Notes under the pieces: generated by a model
Database searches by the model: none
What the model was told of the DNA's origin: nothing
What the model saw: the letters and a program-made list of their open reading frames with translations, nothing else
Shown: one piece after another, positions 13,109-25,163 of the stretch
Position numbering within the stretch: position 1 is the stretch's first letter
How the letters are laid out: each line of letters starts with the position of its first letter
Position numbers and translations under genes: made by a program
Assembly: GCA_015657535.1 (NCBI GenBank)
Contig: JADHZB010001130.1
Coordinates: 9,262-73,261, forward strand
Reading direction: 5' to 3'
Length of the DNA stretch: 64,000 bases
DNA from: Nephromyces sp. MM_2019
Lineage: Eukaryota > Apicomplexa > Aconoidasida > Nephromycida

Positions 13109-13317
13109 CTAGCAACAGACCAGTACACACATAACAAATATAAAAATCCAAATACACACACAGCCGGATAAATAACTAGGATTTGTTGCCAAGGTGGGAC
13201 TTTTGGCATGTTCTTTGTTGTTTGTGTAATGGCTAATACCTTTTTTATCTTTAGCAATTACATTAAGTCCTTGATCTTTATCGACACCCTTTACCAATAT
13301 TTTAGAAAGCTTAGTAT
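13109..13317 (-). CDS. last exon of a probable tail-anchored membrane protein
   Basis: A strong acceptor (T-rich tract then gcag) at 13318 opens a 209-bp terminal exon in phase 1. It reads about 40 charged and polar residues (segments KILVKGVDKDQG and NVIAKDKKGISHY), then a hydrophobic C-terminal segment CIWIFIFVMCVLVCC directly before the stop. A hydrophobic tail with no cytosolic residues after it is the pattern of tail-anchored proteins such as SNAREs, but I see no clear SNARE heptad, so the family is open. Another frame of the same DNA (13063-13209) also encodes a possible 48-residue membrane peptide; I prefer the first because of its acceptor. Upstream exons must lie between 13.3 and 16.1 kb and were not resolved. 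Confidence 0.4.
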
Positions 13318-16143
13318 CTGCATTAAAATAAAATCTGCGTTGCGCATAAGATTTTGAGGGTGCAAGTAAAAATTACTGATAAGTAAATTGAATCTTCTTA
13401 TAAGCCAGTTGCAAAAATGTTGCGGTTACTTTTTTATAGCTTTATATAAAAAGCAATTTATCTGCCACTTCTTTCTACTTTTTGCCTCCCGAGTGCTTTT
13501 CTGTCCCAAAATCTAGTCTAAAAAGCGGTTATTTAACGCCGCAGAATTTATCGCATCTAAGGGAAATTTAAATCCAGTATTTCTCAAGCAATTCTTGACT
13601 TTCATAGTTTTAGTTTACCATCTTTTTTATTATATATCCTGAATTCAAATCATCGACTTACCATTGTTTGCCAACAATTGCTATTATGGCCCATTTTTGT
13701 AAAACACTGGAATCTCGTTATCTAATTCAATCTCTTGCCGCTGGATCATTTAAATGGGTATACATATTTATAGATATGCCTGTGAACAATAGTTTATTAC
13801 CTTTTTAGCTTTGCATTTGAGCGGTTAGATGGGCACACTAATATTCAACTCATGGTATGGCCCATGCTTTTAGGTAGAATAGAGTATTAAATAAACAGAA
13901 AGTTACATACTCTAATTCAGTAATTTTAAAGCGCATTTTTTTTTTGCAGGCCCAGAATTACTTAAGGCTGCTAGTATCAAGAAAATGGTATAATTTTTAC
14001 TCAGAATATTTAGTATGTATAGTGTATGGGTAACGAAAAAAATTTTGGCATAATTTATTTGATATAACATAAGAAAGCTTACTCTAATTTCCATAGCATA
14101 AGCGCATATCTACACTCCAACGCAAGCTAACGCGGAGCAGTGCAGACTTAGTTCATTTTTAAGTATCACCAAATCTTTGTTAGAGACGTAAATACCAAAT
14201 AAATGAAATTTACATTTTCTTTTTAAATTTTTGCTGTCTATCTTCCCTTTTCTAGGGATATTAAGAATGGCTTTCATTTCCAATGTGAGGTATATAAATT
14301 TACTCATAGCACCTAACCCTCACCCGCAGCTTTGTCAACTTAATTTTGCTATAGGCTCCTTGAGTTGATTTTTTTACAGAGAAATGAATAAAGTGGAGTT
14401 CATTTTTATGTTGTCACGTTATTCAATTTTAAAAAGGCATGGGCCATTTTTTGCCCACAACAAGCTGATTGTTTTTATATATTAAAAAAAAATGAAATTT
14501 GTCTGCCATAAATTCTCTATGGACAAGGAAGTACATCCTTACTTTTTGTAATTGGCTGCTTATGTCAGCAATTTCTGACTATGTGCCGTGGGTAGTAAAG
14601 TGAGAAAAAAATTTCAATAATCTTTCAGATGCCAGTTTATGTGTAATATAAGTCATTAAATTACAAGCAATTTTAATAAATTAATCCAAAAAAAAGTTTA
14701 TTGCATTTCAACTTTATGAATCCCTCATAGAAATATGTGAACCATGAGGTTGAATAAGGTAAAAACTGATTAGGATATGCTTTTTTATAAAAATTAAGTT
14801 TGAAGTGATGTTTGAATTATTTTTAAATTTTTGATAGATAACCAAAAAATACCTGCTGTAACAATATATGCGAATTTACATAGCAAAATAAAAAAATAAT
14901 ATTTTTTATAAAATCGCTTTTAATCAAACAAATTAAAGTGTTTTCTACTGTTAAATTTATAAAAATATTTTCTTAGTTGAGAGGATAAATCCAAAATTAT
15001 ATTTAGCTGCAGCAAATTAAAAGCAGAGTAAGTTTTTTATATGCTACTTTTAATAATAGTGCTTACATGCCTTTTTTGGCGTCCAGTTAGTTCTTTGCTA
15101 ACCGAAATTAGGCACTGGAATTAATACTAGCCTGTGAAGTTTTTTCCATAAAACTCAAAAGACCTTCCAAAAATAGAGGAAACCTGTAAAGAGTATCAAC
15201 ACTTTTTGTCGCCATCGACCTTATTTTATACCCATAATTTGAATTTCAAGCATAATTTGGATTTTTGTAGTAGCAAAATTTACCTATCAAGCTTTAACTA
15301 CTCTAGCGTTTTTGAAGAGTATAAAAACCAAAAAGTGCGTAGACCGCATAACCTTGCATAGTTAAAAAGCAACTTCCCATCATGTTCACCAGTTAAAAAA
15401 ATTTCTTAATGCCCATTTTGCTATAAAAATTTTTTTGCTTTCAGTATCAAAAAATTAATAGTGGTAACATGTTTAAAACTTTATACTTCACAGAAGTACC
15501 TTATATTATAAAAACTGCTAAACTTTTTATTGTAATTATAAACTTAACAGTATCGAAGAAACGGCAAAAAAATAAGTTGAAATAAACTTTTATATAAAAT
15601 CTTTTTATTGGTACATAATTACTAGCGGATGCTAATGCAGTTTATTTTAAATAGGTTTAGCAGTGAAAAAATTATGCATTGCGTAGAGCCTCTTAATTTA
15701 TACAATGCAGCATTACGACAATAATTTTTTTAACACTAAAGATATATAAATGTTTTGACTAACTTTCCCATGCTTAATGCAGCAACTTTAAAAATGAACT
15801 AAGTGTCCAAAGTAAATTTTTATCTCTTTATAGCAATTAGAAAATAATGGTGAGCAAATTTCCCAAACTTTTATAAATTTATACTTAAATCTTTAAATAG
15901 AACGCGCTGCTATAACTTTATAACGAAGCTTGTATATAGAGATTAATACCAATTTTTCACTTTCTTGCTGAGTTTTCTGGGTGAAAAACAGTTTATTTTT
16001 AATTTTCTCAATTCTAAAACAAAATAATTAAATAGCCCAAGTTTTTTTATAACTTGTATTTTTAAATTACCGTGGCAGTAAAGCTTTTTGTAAATTAGGG
16101 CACATTAGAAATTTTTGTTTTTGCATATTTACGTCCAAAATTT
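13318..16143. other. unresolved 2.8 kb, probably 5' exons of the tail-anchored gene
   Basis: The region is very AT-rich. Candidate coding pieces on the minus strand include an ATG-led frame at 14110-14307 (starting MSKFIYLTLEMKAIL, possible donor after about 38 codons) and a short segment RQEIELDNEIP near 13.7 kb after an ag acceptor. Their phases do not join cleanly to the 13317 exon. From 14.3 to 16.1 kb I see nothing that looks coding. Confidence 0.3.
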
Positions 16144-19100
16144 TTAGTAGTTCCAGTATATTTTAAATTTTTTTGTTTCATCGAGTGTCCTATAATTTAT
16201 ATCTTTTAGGTCTCTAAATCCTTTGAGCTTCTCATTGTGGTTTATATATTCATTATCTTTTTTGCTCCAGTTTTCCGCAATTTTGTCCAGTTTGTGAAAA
16301 TCTTTCATTAATTTTTCTACACAACTTTTTTCCTGCTCAATATGAGTTTTTAATTCAAAAGCTTTTCTGTTAAGATTGCAGTAATGAAAATCTTTTTTAG
16401 AGGTCAAGTTTTCTATTTCATCAACGTATTCTGGTGCAGGGAAATTTACCGACGTATTTTTGGTCTGCATTTTTTTGCTTTTGGGAACTTGAAACCTTTT
16501 GTTTTGGCTGAGATAATTTGAGCTTTCCACATCATTTTTGAGGCCAAATTGCTCAACTAAAGGGTTTTTGGTAGACGAAAACTCTGGAAACACTTTTTTA
16601 TAGGCGTGCTCTCCTGCTTGATTTTTTCCTGGATAAGCTCTGTTTAGCAGTTGTTTTAATTCCGTGTCTACTTCTTCATGAAGCTTTTTGGTTTTGTTTA
16701 ACGACCCATCAGTTACCGTAGAATCTTGTGAATTTTCTTCATCACTATCAGAAAATCTTGAACTTGTTGTCTCTGGAGTATCTTCGATAGTTTCAATAAA
16801 TCCTTCGGCTAATTTTTTATTATTAGTACAGATTTCATCGTTATTTATGCACGAATGATATTCTTTTAATGTTTCAAAAATAATTTCATCTATTTGGGTA
16901 CCAATATCACGGCTATAGGTATTTGTTTGTATTCCTATGTTTTGTGTGTGCTTTGTATTTTGTCGCAGCTTCATCTCAAAGAGTTCCTCTTCAAGTCTTT
17001 CTTTATCCTTTGTATTAACTTCCAGCTCTTCCAAGAGCACTTTTTTTTCTGAGTTTGCTAATTTTATTTCTGATTCTAATTCTTTTGTTTTTCTTTTAGT
17101 AGATTCTTTATAAATTAATAAGTCTTGACCTAGTTTTTTACTGTAACTTTGTGATTCCTTTAACTCTTTTTCATATGCTGCACTTTTTTCATTAGTCCTG
17201 TAATCATGAGTATAGCATTAAAGTTTTTTTATTCTTTTCATCAGATTCGTATGACCTATCACAAGACATTTTTTATATCAAATTTTTAAAAAAAATTTCA
17301 TGCGCTACTGTTGTAGCGAATATATCATTTATAATATTTAAAGCAATTCACCTGGATATTTGTCTTTCATAGCACTGAATTTGGGTATTGTAACCTTTTT
17401 CAAAAGATATTTCTGCTTCCTTTTGGTATTGCAAAATTTTTTTTTCATAGGTTTGTATAGTTTCTTTTAACTCAAGCTGCATCTTTGATTCTTCATAATG
17501 TAAATTTTGCTGAAATTCTGCATGATACTTCTTCAACTCCAAACTATGCTGCTGTATAATATTAATTTTTTCTTTTTCATGCGCTTCCTTGCTGGCTTGA
17601 AAATCTACGAAATATCTATTTTTGAGATCCTTGATCACCTGAAATTTGAGTGTGGTTGGCATTAAAAAGGATACTCGTAAGGAAGTAAGACTTGGTAATG
17701 ATAAATACCTTATTAGCATCCAAAAGTTTTTTTTCCAGCATGATTTCTTTTTCATCCTTATAAGTTTGAAGTTTTAATTCATATGCTGCCACTATTTCTT
17801 CTTTTTCAAGGATGCATTCTTGCTGTAAAATTTTTTCCCGATTTTCTAGCTCTGATTGCTGCTCCGAAAGTTTCAATTGATACTCTGTAAGAATTAGAGT
17901 AGCTCAATTATATTTCAAAATAAAAGTGGATTGAAATGAATAAGTAAATATTTTTTGTTTATATTTCTAGTTAAAGAAAACATATTAAGGTTATCTTCAA
18001 GTCTAATTTTTTGGTAATTTTCTAGAAAATAAAGAGTAATTTTACGATCTTTACTGATCTCTAGGCTTCTTTTTAAAAATTATGGCATTTCTTACCTGTT
18101 ACAATGCGCTTGATTTCCTGATCATGCTTTAGCTTTTCATTTTTAATGGATCTATCAAACGCCGCTTGACTTTGCAAAACTAAGTCTTCCAAGTTTTTTT
18201 TTTGAACATCCAAAGAAGTATGATATAATTCATTATACTTTAACAAATTTTCCTGTGACTCTTTAAAATTTGAGTTGGGAAAATTCCGCAATTTATTAGC
18301 TTGTGATATAAAACGCGTATATTCTAAAAGCTTTATCTTTTATTAATCATTTTAGAAATTTTTTTTGGATGAGATGGAGATTGGTATATTTGAAATACTA
18401 TAGCTTCAAAATTTTCAAGTGTTAAAAAATGACTATACAGCTGTATTTACAGTCTAAAATGTCCTTTTTAATCTTAAAATTTTTGAACAAATTTTTAGTT
18501 AAAATGCATCAACCATCTGAAATACAGTTATTTTGGGCTCCTTTGCATAGTTTAATTATTTTCATAAAATAACTCGCTCGTTTAAAATTTTTTGCGAATC
18601 TTCTAGAAATTTTTTTTATATTTGATTGTATATAAAAAGCTTCAAAAATTTTTTTTTAAGTATATCAACCTTTGACCTATCGATTTAACAAGTCATTGCC
18701 ATAGCTTAAGTGAATAGGAATCGGCCGGATTAATGTGTTTTGTAGCAACTGCCTTTACCGGTCCAATAATTCATTCAACTGCTTTTTCAGTAAACTAATC
18801 TAAAAAAGCCGTAATTTACCTTACCCATTCACTTTTCCTTTAAATTTTTTAAACATACAATTGCAGGTAAAAAAAAAAAATTTGACTAAGGTTTAGCTAA
18901 AAAATTGTGTACAAAATCACTGGCAAACCATTTGCTTGAGAGATACTGTTTCCTGTTTCAAAGGAAATGATCCTGGTTTGCAATTCCTGAATTTTCTGAG
19001 CAGCCTCTAATTCCTGCTTTGCTAACTTTGTTTGATATTTTATAATAGTATCCTGTTAAGGTCAAAAAATTTAGTAACAGGTATAAAAATTTAATAGGCA

Positions 19101-20148
19101 ATTTTCTGCTATTTTGAAATTTTGTACCTTATGTTTGTTTTCGAAGGAATTTTCCATAAACCTTAATTTTTCTTGAAAATTCCTTTCAAGCCTGCTTTTT
19201 TCGTTTTTCTCCATCAAAATTTGAAGTTTGCCTTCAGCTTCTTTAGCGTTTACAATAATCTCTTTTTCGATAGAAAGAGGTAGTTCCCCAGGACGCTTTG
19301 CTTTAATTTGTTTACCTTCCTTCTTATCGGAAACTGCAGAGGCTATTGCTGCGTCTGCTTCAGTGGATGTGAATACTTCAATCACTTCGAAAAGCCCCGA
19401 AAAATTTTTAAGCAGCTCCGTATTTTGATATCTCTGTGAAAACAGCCTTGCCAAAAAATTTGACTTCCCTAATTTTTCTTGCTTTAGCTGGCGCTTAGTA
19501 ATATTTTTTACTTAATTAAAATTTTCAGCACTCAAAGATCCATTTTCTTAAATAATAATAATGATGCATTGTTCAACGCAAAATTCAGTAGCTAAGCTCG
19601 CAGAAATCGCTGCTAGAATTATTACAGTAGCGTACGAAAAGCAGTAATGTATTGGGCTTACCAAATCCATTGAATATGCTTCGAAATCTTGCACTTGATT
19701 TTCCAAAGTGCTTATGGTAGCCAGCAATTTTGCGTTTGTTAATTGCGTTGATTTAAGTAGCTTATTGTATAGCATTGGCCCATTAAGTGCGTCTTCAAAT
19801 TTTTTAATATCTTTTTCGGTCTCTTCAATGGATAGCTGTATTAAATGAGCTTTTTTTTTATTAAGTTAAGGTTCTCTTTTAAAAAAACATTATAAATTTC
19901 TAAAACTCGATAATTGCTTCTGTTTTTCATATTTAATTCATAGTTTTATGAAATTCTGACTTTTATACCTTTAAATCAGCTATTCTATTGGGAAGGGCCA
20001 ACTGATTTTCAGAAGCCGCTTTGGGCTCAAAGTGCATGGGAGATTTTTCATAGACGTTATATTCTTCATTTTGCAGAGCTTTCTGCACGAAGGCACCAAA
20101 TTTCAAAGTTTGGGAATCACGTTGTATTTGACCTATGCTGCTAGACAT
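16144..20148 (-). CDS. coiled-coil protein with two LC8-type motifs
   Basis: Eight exons give about 852 residues: 20148-19969, 19835-19662, 19487-19128, 19052-18929, 18299-18096, 17884-17709, 17638-17352 and 17197-16144. All phases agree (total 2559 bp). The start is an ATG (MSSSIGQIQRD) about 220 bp after the preceding gene's likely stop. From residue 60 to about 580 and again near 780-830 the protein is rich in Glu, Lys, Gln and Leu in heptad-like order, as in long coiled coils. Residues 588-605 hold two motifs, NIGIQTN and DIGTQID, resembling dynein light chain LC8 (DYNLL) binding sites. Residues 620-770 are acidic and Ser-rich. No catalytic domain is seen. A cytoskeletal, basal-body or transport-adaptor role is inferred. 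Exon 3 could start 6 bp earlier. The orthologue is unknown. Confidence 0.75.
16888..16941 (-). other. tandem LC8 (dynein light chain) binding-like motifs
   Basis: Codons 588-605 of the coiled-coil gene encode NIGIQTN, four residues, then DIGTQID. LC8 ligands carry a short beta strand centred on TQT or on GIQVD-like sequence; both copies have the central Gln, and they are 11 residues apart. They follow directly after the main coiled coil, where LC8 sites are common. Binding is inference. Confidence 0.5.
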
Positions 20149-20369
20149 CCTTCAAAAGCAATCTATTTTTTAGAAAAATATAATTCCGCTGTTTTTTCTT
20201 CTTTCACCCAAACTTAAAAATAGTCGCTCATTATTTTGTGGTGTGAAATTATCTTGGGATTAGAGAATTAAAGAATATTTTTAAACGTATAGTGTTGGAC
20301 TTTTCTATGCAAAGTTATTTTTTCAAAAAAAGTGATCGTTTATTTTTTTGATGCAAATCTGTAACGTCC

Positions 20370-23300
20370 CTAAAACAAATTTTCCTGCAATAGTATTTCC
20401 TCGTCCACCACATTAATTCCAAGTATTTAGCGACTCTGCTTCCAGCAATACTCACCATTTCTCTATTTGGACTGCTTTTAGCTTCTCTGGCTATGCTCCA
20501 AATCTCTTTAAAACCGATAATACTCCTGCAAAATATTATAAAAGTATTAGCTAAATAATGGAAGAGCGGTGGAAGGTGTTTGCCAATCGATTGAACCATA
20601 AGCTGATGAAGTCTCGGTTACGAGTGAGGTTCTTATTGTGATACCTGACTTTCCGATTGCTTTTTAAGCCATCTTTCTGCTGTGAATCTTGCATTTTTTT
20701 AATATTTCGATGAGGATTTGCCTCCAAAGAAGACGGAAGAAGTGCTGAGGAGGGCTTTTCATGATGCAGTTTTTCATTGCCTGTTTCCACTGAGCTCACT
20801 TTTTGTTGCGTTGATGCCAGCACTTCGATGGGCTCAGCATTCAAATTATACGAATACCGTCCAAAATTTTCTAGGTGCTTATCATTGTTGATGCTATTCT
20901 TAAGTAACGATTCTTGATGTGACGCTATACGATTTTCTATTTCATTCTTTTCGGTTACTACTGTTGACAGAATGTCGCGCAACTCTACTATCTGCTTTTC
21001 GTGCCTAGAGTGTGTTGGTATTGCTTTTTCAGCTAATTCGATATTCTCCTGGAGGTGGGCCACATCATGTGCGACGTTCACGGCTTTTATCTGAAGTCTT
21101 TGAAAGTTTCTTAAGCTAGGAAATTTCTTCAGCGAGAAAGAGTAAATAGGATTTTTGGAATAGCTATTTCCCATAGCTATTTTTCCGTTAATAGCCTTTA
21201 GCATAGTCGGCTTGTTAGTTTTTTTGCTATCAGAATAGGCTTGGATTTTTTTTTGCTCCCTTAAGTAATTCGCACTTTTTGATGGCGTACTATAAATTTC
21301 TTCTCTATATTTTCTGTGTTCGATTTCTTCTCCTGAGTCATTATAAGTTTTCAAAGCTTGAAAGGGTTTCCCAGATTGACTCTTTATAAGCGAAGGGTTT
21401 CTTGCCATACTGATAGGAACATTATTAAAAATGAAGCTCTTCATGGCATCCTTTTCCCCCTCATGATCTACAGCCGTAGTTATTTCCCCCTTTTCTAAAT
21501 TTTTTTCACGGTTAGTGGGGTTATATTGAAGTTCGCCAGAAGAAGCTTCCAAACCTTTAGAGATCATGACTGCTCTAGTTTTGTTTAGCTCCCTGACTAT
21601 TTTGTGAAGAATCCGAGCGGTCTTCGCATGAAAGAAAGATTTGCCCCGCTCCTTAGCTAACTCTCTTCGATGTGTTTGCTTCAAGCCATCCTTGACTACG
21701 CGTCCTGGACCAAAAACGTGGGCGCCTTTTCAAAAGCATTTCATGCACATATCCCAATTATTTCTCCTATTTTACTCCATAAGCACTTTTTCATAATAAT
21801 TAGTGCAATTATTAAACACATGTTTCTTAATTTAGTTATATTTAATTTCTTCGAAAAAATGAATTCTAATCAATTTCAAAACTGCCTTGTTGCATTGCAG
21901 AACTTTACTGTAATTTCTGATATTACACGCTACGTAAAACTTTAAGGGCTGGTTCGTAAAATTCGTATTCTTTCACTACAGAAACTTTCATGAAGTACCC
22001 TTTATGGGAACTAGTTTTTTATCATACCCTTATTCTGCTGCTCTTTAGTTGCTTGACCTGGTTCGCTAACGTAATATGGCAAGTCTTCAGTTTGCGTGCC
22101 AATGGAAACCATCTGACAGACAATATGGGAACCTCATGAGTGGCCAATTTTTTATTTGATGCATGCTTGTTAAGCTAATTACATATTTTAAGAGCATTCA
22201 CATAAGAAAACCAAGCGTGAACCAAATCATATATACCTCAAGAACCAAAATAGCAACAAACACCTATACGTGCATATGCTACCTGAATACGTTATATGAA
22301 ATGAAGCTTTTTGAAGGCCAAGCGGATATATAGCTAACGTGCGTAGATATGCATATCTTATTCACGGAATCTACTTTTTGATGAATCCCTAATATGTATA
22401 CTGTAGAATTGGGTACTCCGGGCATAGAGCAGCGAGTTGCAACATCTATGCGTTTGATTTCTCACGCATATTTATTGTATGTGCTTATGGAGATGCTTAA
22501 CTATTTAAGCTGGCACCATGATGCTCCACTATTGTCACGTGCATCGAGTGCGGTATTTTTCATCTTGCGGAAATATTGCTTACCGGATCAGGGAAACTTG
22601 CCCCCGCTGCTAATGCGCTAGTATCCCCAATGCTGCTTTCCTTAATGGAGGTTCTAGCTGTGGTCTGCCATTTCAAGTGTAGCTCTCGCCGTAGTTTCTC
22701 TTTATCTCCTTCCAAGAGCTCTATCTTTGCTTTTAAAGTAGCTATTTCCTCCTGTGTTTGCTCTTCTAGCTGCATTCCCTCATCTTTTCTTTTTTTTGCC
22801 ACAGACAATGCCTGGAAATAAAAGACATATTGAGACAATTTTTTAAGCTTATAGTGAGCATTTATGTCAACCTCACGGAGCATTTTATAACTAAGTCATT
22901 ATCGTGCAAAAATAAAAAACATCACCTTTCGAATTATGCCAATCGTTTCCTCATGTAACACCGCGATGCTGTTCGCCAGCATATGCTTCTCTGACGATAG
23001 CTGCGAGCGTATCAAACTTAAAGTCTTCTGAGTAGGCTTTGAAGGTATCTCCAAGGACTTTACACGGGTCTAAAAGATATTGAAGGGGCCCTATACCCTT
23101 ATGAATACTGCTCGGACTGTTGACAATTAAGATTTATTATATACGTGATACGACCATAGAATGGCGAAGTTCTGTTAAGCTATCAGCCTAAATGAAGAGA
23201 ATAGATATGGCTCACACCTGCAGTAGCTTCCAACTTTCTTTTGTAAATTTTATCCACGCATTCAAAGGGGGGCAATCGGCGCCGTGGCCTTTCCTAATTA

Positions 23301-24759
23301 GCTTCGCGTCATTAAGGGTTTGTTTTAGGGAAGCTGTAGCCTCTTGATTAGAAAATGTCGTTTTGGAGGAATCATGCGTCATGCAACGTGAGCCAATATC
23401 AGAGATGGCTTTTTCCTCCAACTTTGAATCTCCTTTGGGAATGTCTTCTAGACTACAATTATTTAACTGGCTACCCAGCTTAAGTCTATGAATTCGCCTC
23501 GGTACAGGCAACTGCGTCCGGTACGTTCTAGGTATGCTCGTAACTGCAATATTTGCATGTGGCACTTCTTCCCCAACCAAAGTCGGAAGTGTGGTGAGAT
23601 TCATTGCTCGCAAATTCTCTCTCTGTAAGGTTGTATTTATTGCCGTGGCATCACCCTGGTGCTTTTGCATTATCGCTACCCGGGGGCTATTGTGGAAAGC
23701 TCGATTGATTAAGACTTTCTCTCTCACCTGTTTTAAAGCATAGAACCTTTACCATGATTTCGAACCAGAGGGTTCGTGTTCAAGCAGCGAAGGTAGTCTG
23801 CATGAAGGTACAAACTGGCGATTTTCTCATCCCAGGAACATGTTTATATGAATATTCCGTTTATTTTTTATCATTCTAACATAATCCTTAGATTTGGTTC
23901 CATTTATGGGAACTAACATTGGAGAATTGGTAGTTATCTGTTGCACTAACCTTCGCCTGAGCCAATTCTATCCTATATTTCTCCCTTTCCTTCGCATTCT
24001 CCCGTGAAATTGCTTCGAGCTTATGCAATTTTGAGGTTAGCTTAGTCCTTTCGATTTCATACTTTGATCTTATCATATAATTATCGGGGCAGTTCAACTT
24101 CTGCTTTGGCTTAAATTGCTCATTTGCTGAGTTTTTGGGAGCTTCAATCTTGTGATTACTCTGAACTGAAGCATAAATTAACACGATGAAGAAAATAACT
24201 ATGTGAGAAAGCTTAGTCAAATTATTAATCTTGGTGTAATTCTTAAAATAGCAGAAGAGAAAGCTGCGCTTCAGCCGCGGGACTGAAAATGTATTCATAT
24301 ACCTCTACCTTGGTTTCTTTTAACCGCTCGAAGCTTTTGCTTTGCCTTTTCCTGGAGCTGTTCCATGGAACTGTTGAGTTGAACACAGTTCTCCCAGAGT
24401 ACCCGTGCAGCCTATTAGCAAACGAGGAGCACAAGGAATTACCACTTTAAAGCCGAAAAAATTACAGATCAATCAACCCAGTAGATTAGATATTTTCGTT
24501 GTTTTTCGTTTATAGTATAATGCTCATGATGAATTATCGTTTGTCACCGAGTAACCGTCAGAGGAATGTTACAATCAGTTGTGCGCTTGTAGTCTCAGTT
24601 AAAAGCCATTAGAAATTATAGGGTAACCCGCAAGTATAAACGCGCAGTTCTCACCGATTCAACTGCCGGAATACTTTTCCCAAGGCCTTCCTCATCAGTT
24701 CCTAGACTCTCCTTTCCTTTTTCAATCCCTGAAACTGTTTTATTATCCCCTGTACTCAT
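20370..24759 (-). CDS. coiled-coil / low-complexity protein, family unknown
   Basis: Nine exons, about 811 residues: 24759-24655, 24411-24309, 24165-23951, 23727-23218, 23069-22926, 22811-22584, about 21690-20645, 20525-20456 and 20384-20370. The start MSTGDNKTVSG is the first in-frame ATG. Exons 1-6 join cleanly. The seventh, 1 kb long, needs either a weak AAG acceptor at 21691 or an unseen small exon, because the better acceptor at 21705 is out of phase. The protein is charged, with coiled-coil stretches (LEEQTQEEIATLKAKIELLE, and EIENRIASHQESLLK around residue 690) separated by Ser/Lys-rich linkers. The last exon codes only ENLF before TAG; reading through its donor gives a longer tail ending at 20315. 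No known domain. It is followed 220 bp later by the other coiled-coil gene, so the two may act together. Confidence 0.65.
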
Positions 24760-25163
24760 TTTTTAGTACGTGAAACCCGTATTTTATCGCCAAATTTTTT
24801 TAGATGACATCTATTTAACTGGTTGAGGCTAAAAGATTCTCCGCCGACCTGCCCAGGGAAAACCCTCCTAAAGCGTTGCATCACATGCAACTTATCAAGG
24901 TTCTAAGCAGCCAGATCATATATCATTTTTTAAGGCATGAAAACTGGAGCTCTCATCATCTTTCTGGAGTGCTGCTAAACAATTATATGGGAACTATGTT
25001 TCAGAATATTCTAAGGGAGCTTTCTGAATGCTTTCTCAGTCTTATTCAATGAGCTACACGGATTACATACAGCAGCTATGTAAGTGTTGATCCTTGTACA
25101 ACAAATAACAATGTCGTGAAAGACATCTTCCCGATAAGCCCTGAGGATGAATGCAGTATTCAT
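24760..25163. other. intergenic, presumed promoter of the coiled-coil gene
   Basis: About 400 bp between the tentative stop of the small orphan gene and the start of the coiled-coil gene, both on the minus strand. No motif is recognised. Confidence 0.4.
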
